Made by a program: the position numbers and the translations under genes. The notes beneath the pieces are model-generated. The model was given only the letters and a program-made list of their open reading frames with translations, was not told the DNA's origin and made no database searches. Positions 5,249-6,458 of a stretch of 6,458 bases of DNA are shown here, piece after piece. The stretch is from Comamonadaceae bacterium (GTDB taxonomy: Bacteria; Pseudomonadota; Gammaproteobacteria; Burkholderiales; Burkholderiaceae_C), in contig CANHKH010000195.1 of assembly GCA_947460165.1 (NCBI GenBank), forward strand, positions 1 through 6,458, in the 5' to 3' direction. Each line of letters begins with the position of its first letter. The first letter of the stretch is position 1.

Positions 5249-6458
5249 ATGCTGCACCCCTTCGCGGCCCTGGCTTTTTTCAAACCTCGCTTGATTCAAG
5301 CCCTGCAGGGCTACTCCCGAGACCGCCTGCTGCGTGACATAGGCGCGGGCATCACCGTGGGCATTGTGGCGCTGCCGCTGGCCATGGCGTTTGCGATTGC
5401 TTCAGGTCTGAAGCCCGAGGCGGGCATCTGGACCGCCATCATTGCCGGCGCCATCGTCGCAGCCCTGGGCGGCTCGGCCGTGCAGATTGCCGGGCCGGCG
5501 GGCGCTTTCATCGTCATCGTCTACGGCATTGTGGAGCGTTACGGCCTGGCCAATTTGCTGATCGCCACCAGCTTGGCGGGTGTGCTGCTGGTGCTCATGG
5601 GCGCCTTCAAACTGGGCACGCTGGTGCGCTTTGTGCCGGTGAGCATCGTGATTGGCTTTACCAACGGCATTGCGGTGCTGATTGGTTTGTCGCAGCTCAA
5701 GGACTTTTTAGGCCTGAGCGTGGCCCGCATGCCCGCTGATTTTTTTGGCCAAGGGCAGGCGCTGCTGGCCCACCTGCACAGCTTCAACCCGCAGGCCCTG
5801 GCCTTGGGCGCGGCCTGCTTGCTGGGCCTGCTGATTTGGCCCCGCGTGGTGGGCACAGCGGGTCAACCCGGCTTGGCGCACGGGGCGCTGCGCGCCCTGC
5901 CCTCGCTGGAGGCGCTGCAGCTGCACCACGCCACGCGGGTGGCGTCCAGGCTGCCTGGCCCCATCGTGGCGCTGCTCAGCCTGAGCTTGCTGGCCCATGT
6001 GCTGGAGCTGCCCGTGGACACCATAGGCTCGCGCTTTGGCGGCATTCCCCAGGGCTTGCCGCCTTGGAGCCTGCCCGCTTTTTCTTGGGACAGCGCCAGC
6101 CAACTGCTGGCGCCCACCCTGACCATTGCGGTGCTGGGGGCCATCGAGTCGCTGTTGTGCGCACGGGTGGCCGACCAGGTCTCTGGCCTCAAGCGGCACG
6201 ACCCCAACCAAGAGCTTATGGCCCAGGGCCTGGCCAACATGGTGGTGCCTTTTTTCGGCGGCATGCCGGCCACGGGCACGGTGGCACGCACCATCACCAA
6301 TGTGCGCGCGGGTGCCACCTCGCCTGTGGCCGGCCTGGTGCACTCGGTCACGCTGGTGCTCATCGTGCTGCTGGCCGCCCCCCTGGCCATGCATGTGCCG
6401 CTGGCGGTGCTGGCCGGGGTGCTGATGCATGTGGCCTGGAACATGGGCGAGTGGCGGG
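5249..6458 (+). CDS. SulP-family inorganic anion transporter, 3' partial
   Basis: The frame is open from the ATG at 5249 to the window end, giving 403 residues of a SulP (SLC26-type) inner-membrane anion permease. The signature region is clear: DIGAGITVGIVALPLAMAFA (30-49) forms TM1, LGGSAVQIAGPAGAF (73-87) carries the TM3 substrate-site region, and GFTNGIAVLIGLSQL is at 136-150. TM8 carries AVLGAIESLLCARVADQ (294-310) with the family's conserved glutamate (E300). NQELMAQGLANMVVPFFGGM (320-339) and the following ATGTVARTITNVRAGA (341-356) are typical of the late core. A hydrophilic stretch at about 201-233 separates two membrane segments. Full-length SulP proteins are about 490-600 residues, so the last helices and any cytoplasmic STAS domain lie outside the window. 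Substrate (sulfate, bicarbonate, dicarboxylate or other) cannot be assigned. An in-frame TAA at 5213 and no other in-frame ATG, GTG or TTG between it and 5249 fix the start, although the Shine-Dalgarno sequence is weak (AGGG at 5231-5234, 14 nt away). Confidence 0.94.
   Translation, partial: MLHPFAALAFFKPRLIQALQGYSRDRLLRDIGAGITVGIVALPLAMAFAIASGLKPEAGIWTAIIAGAIVAALGGSAVQIAGPAGAFIVIVYGIVERYGLANLLIATSLAGVLLVLMGAFKLGTLVRFVPVSIVIGFTNGIAVLIGLSQLKDFLGLSVARMPADFFGQGQALLAHLHSFNPQALALGAACLLGLLIWPRVVGTAGQPGLAHGALRALPSLEALQLHHATRVASRLPGPIVALLSLSLLAHVLELPVDTIGSRFGGIPQGLPPWSLPAFSWDSASQLLAPTLTIAVLGAIESLLCARVADQVSGLKRHDPNQELMAQGLANMVVPFFGGMPATGTVARTITNVRAGATSPVAGLVHSVTLVLIVLLAAPLAMHVPLAVLAGVLMHVAWNMGEWR

Noticed and set aside
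5708..6444. Minus-strand open frames of 193-240 codons antisense to the SulP gene
   Set aside because: They are Gln/His/Gly/Arg- or Ser/Ala-rich without motifs; the plus strand in frame from 5249 gives a convincing SulP permease across the same stretch.

Overview
This window looks like an ordinary chromosomal segment of a high-GC betaproteobacterium, most likely Burkholderiales and perhaps Comamonadaceae. The clues are strong G/C preference at third codon positions, a Bug-type (TctC) tricarboxylate-binding receptor, a LysR regulator, and protein sequences that read like that group. This placement is inference from sequence style, since no search could be run. I see no insertion sequence, CRISPR array, tRNA, rRNA, prophage remnant or evident compositional island.

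Layout from left to right: (1) the 3' part of a Bug-family periplasmic solute-binding protein gene on the plus strand, cut by the window start and ending at 702. (2) A LysR-type regulator on the minus strand (703-1650), whose stop directly abuts the Bug gene's stop with no intergenic base. (3) apbC/mrp, an Fe-S cluster carrier ATPase, on the minus strand (1650-2753); its stop codon overlaps the LysR start codon as TGATG, so the two form a tightly linked apbC-lysR unit. (4) A 184-bp divergent intergenic region. (5) metG, methionyl-tRNA synthetase with a C-terminal tRNA-binding domain, on the plus strand (2938-4980). (6) A 66-residue small lipoprotein gene (5004-5204). (7) A SulP-family anion permease gene (5249 to the window end), cut at its 3' end.

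The divergent apbC-metG pair is also found in Escherichia coli and is housekeeping in character: Fe-S protein maturation and tRNA charging. The metG, lipoprotein and SulP genes lie on one strand with gaps of 23 and 44 nt and no recognisable intrinsic terminator, so read-through is plausible, although the three products have no obvious shared pathway. The LysR target cannot be read from the sequence: it lacks the usual divergent partner and seems to depend on apbC transcription and translation.

I did not find a previously undescribed system. The points most worth a second look are the TGATG coupling of a regulator to an Fe-S carrier gene, the zero-gap convergent stops, the small lipoprotein, the absence of a Shine-Dalgarno sequence before metG, and a hydrophilic linker inside the SulP membrane domain.
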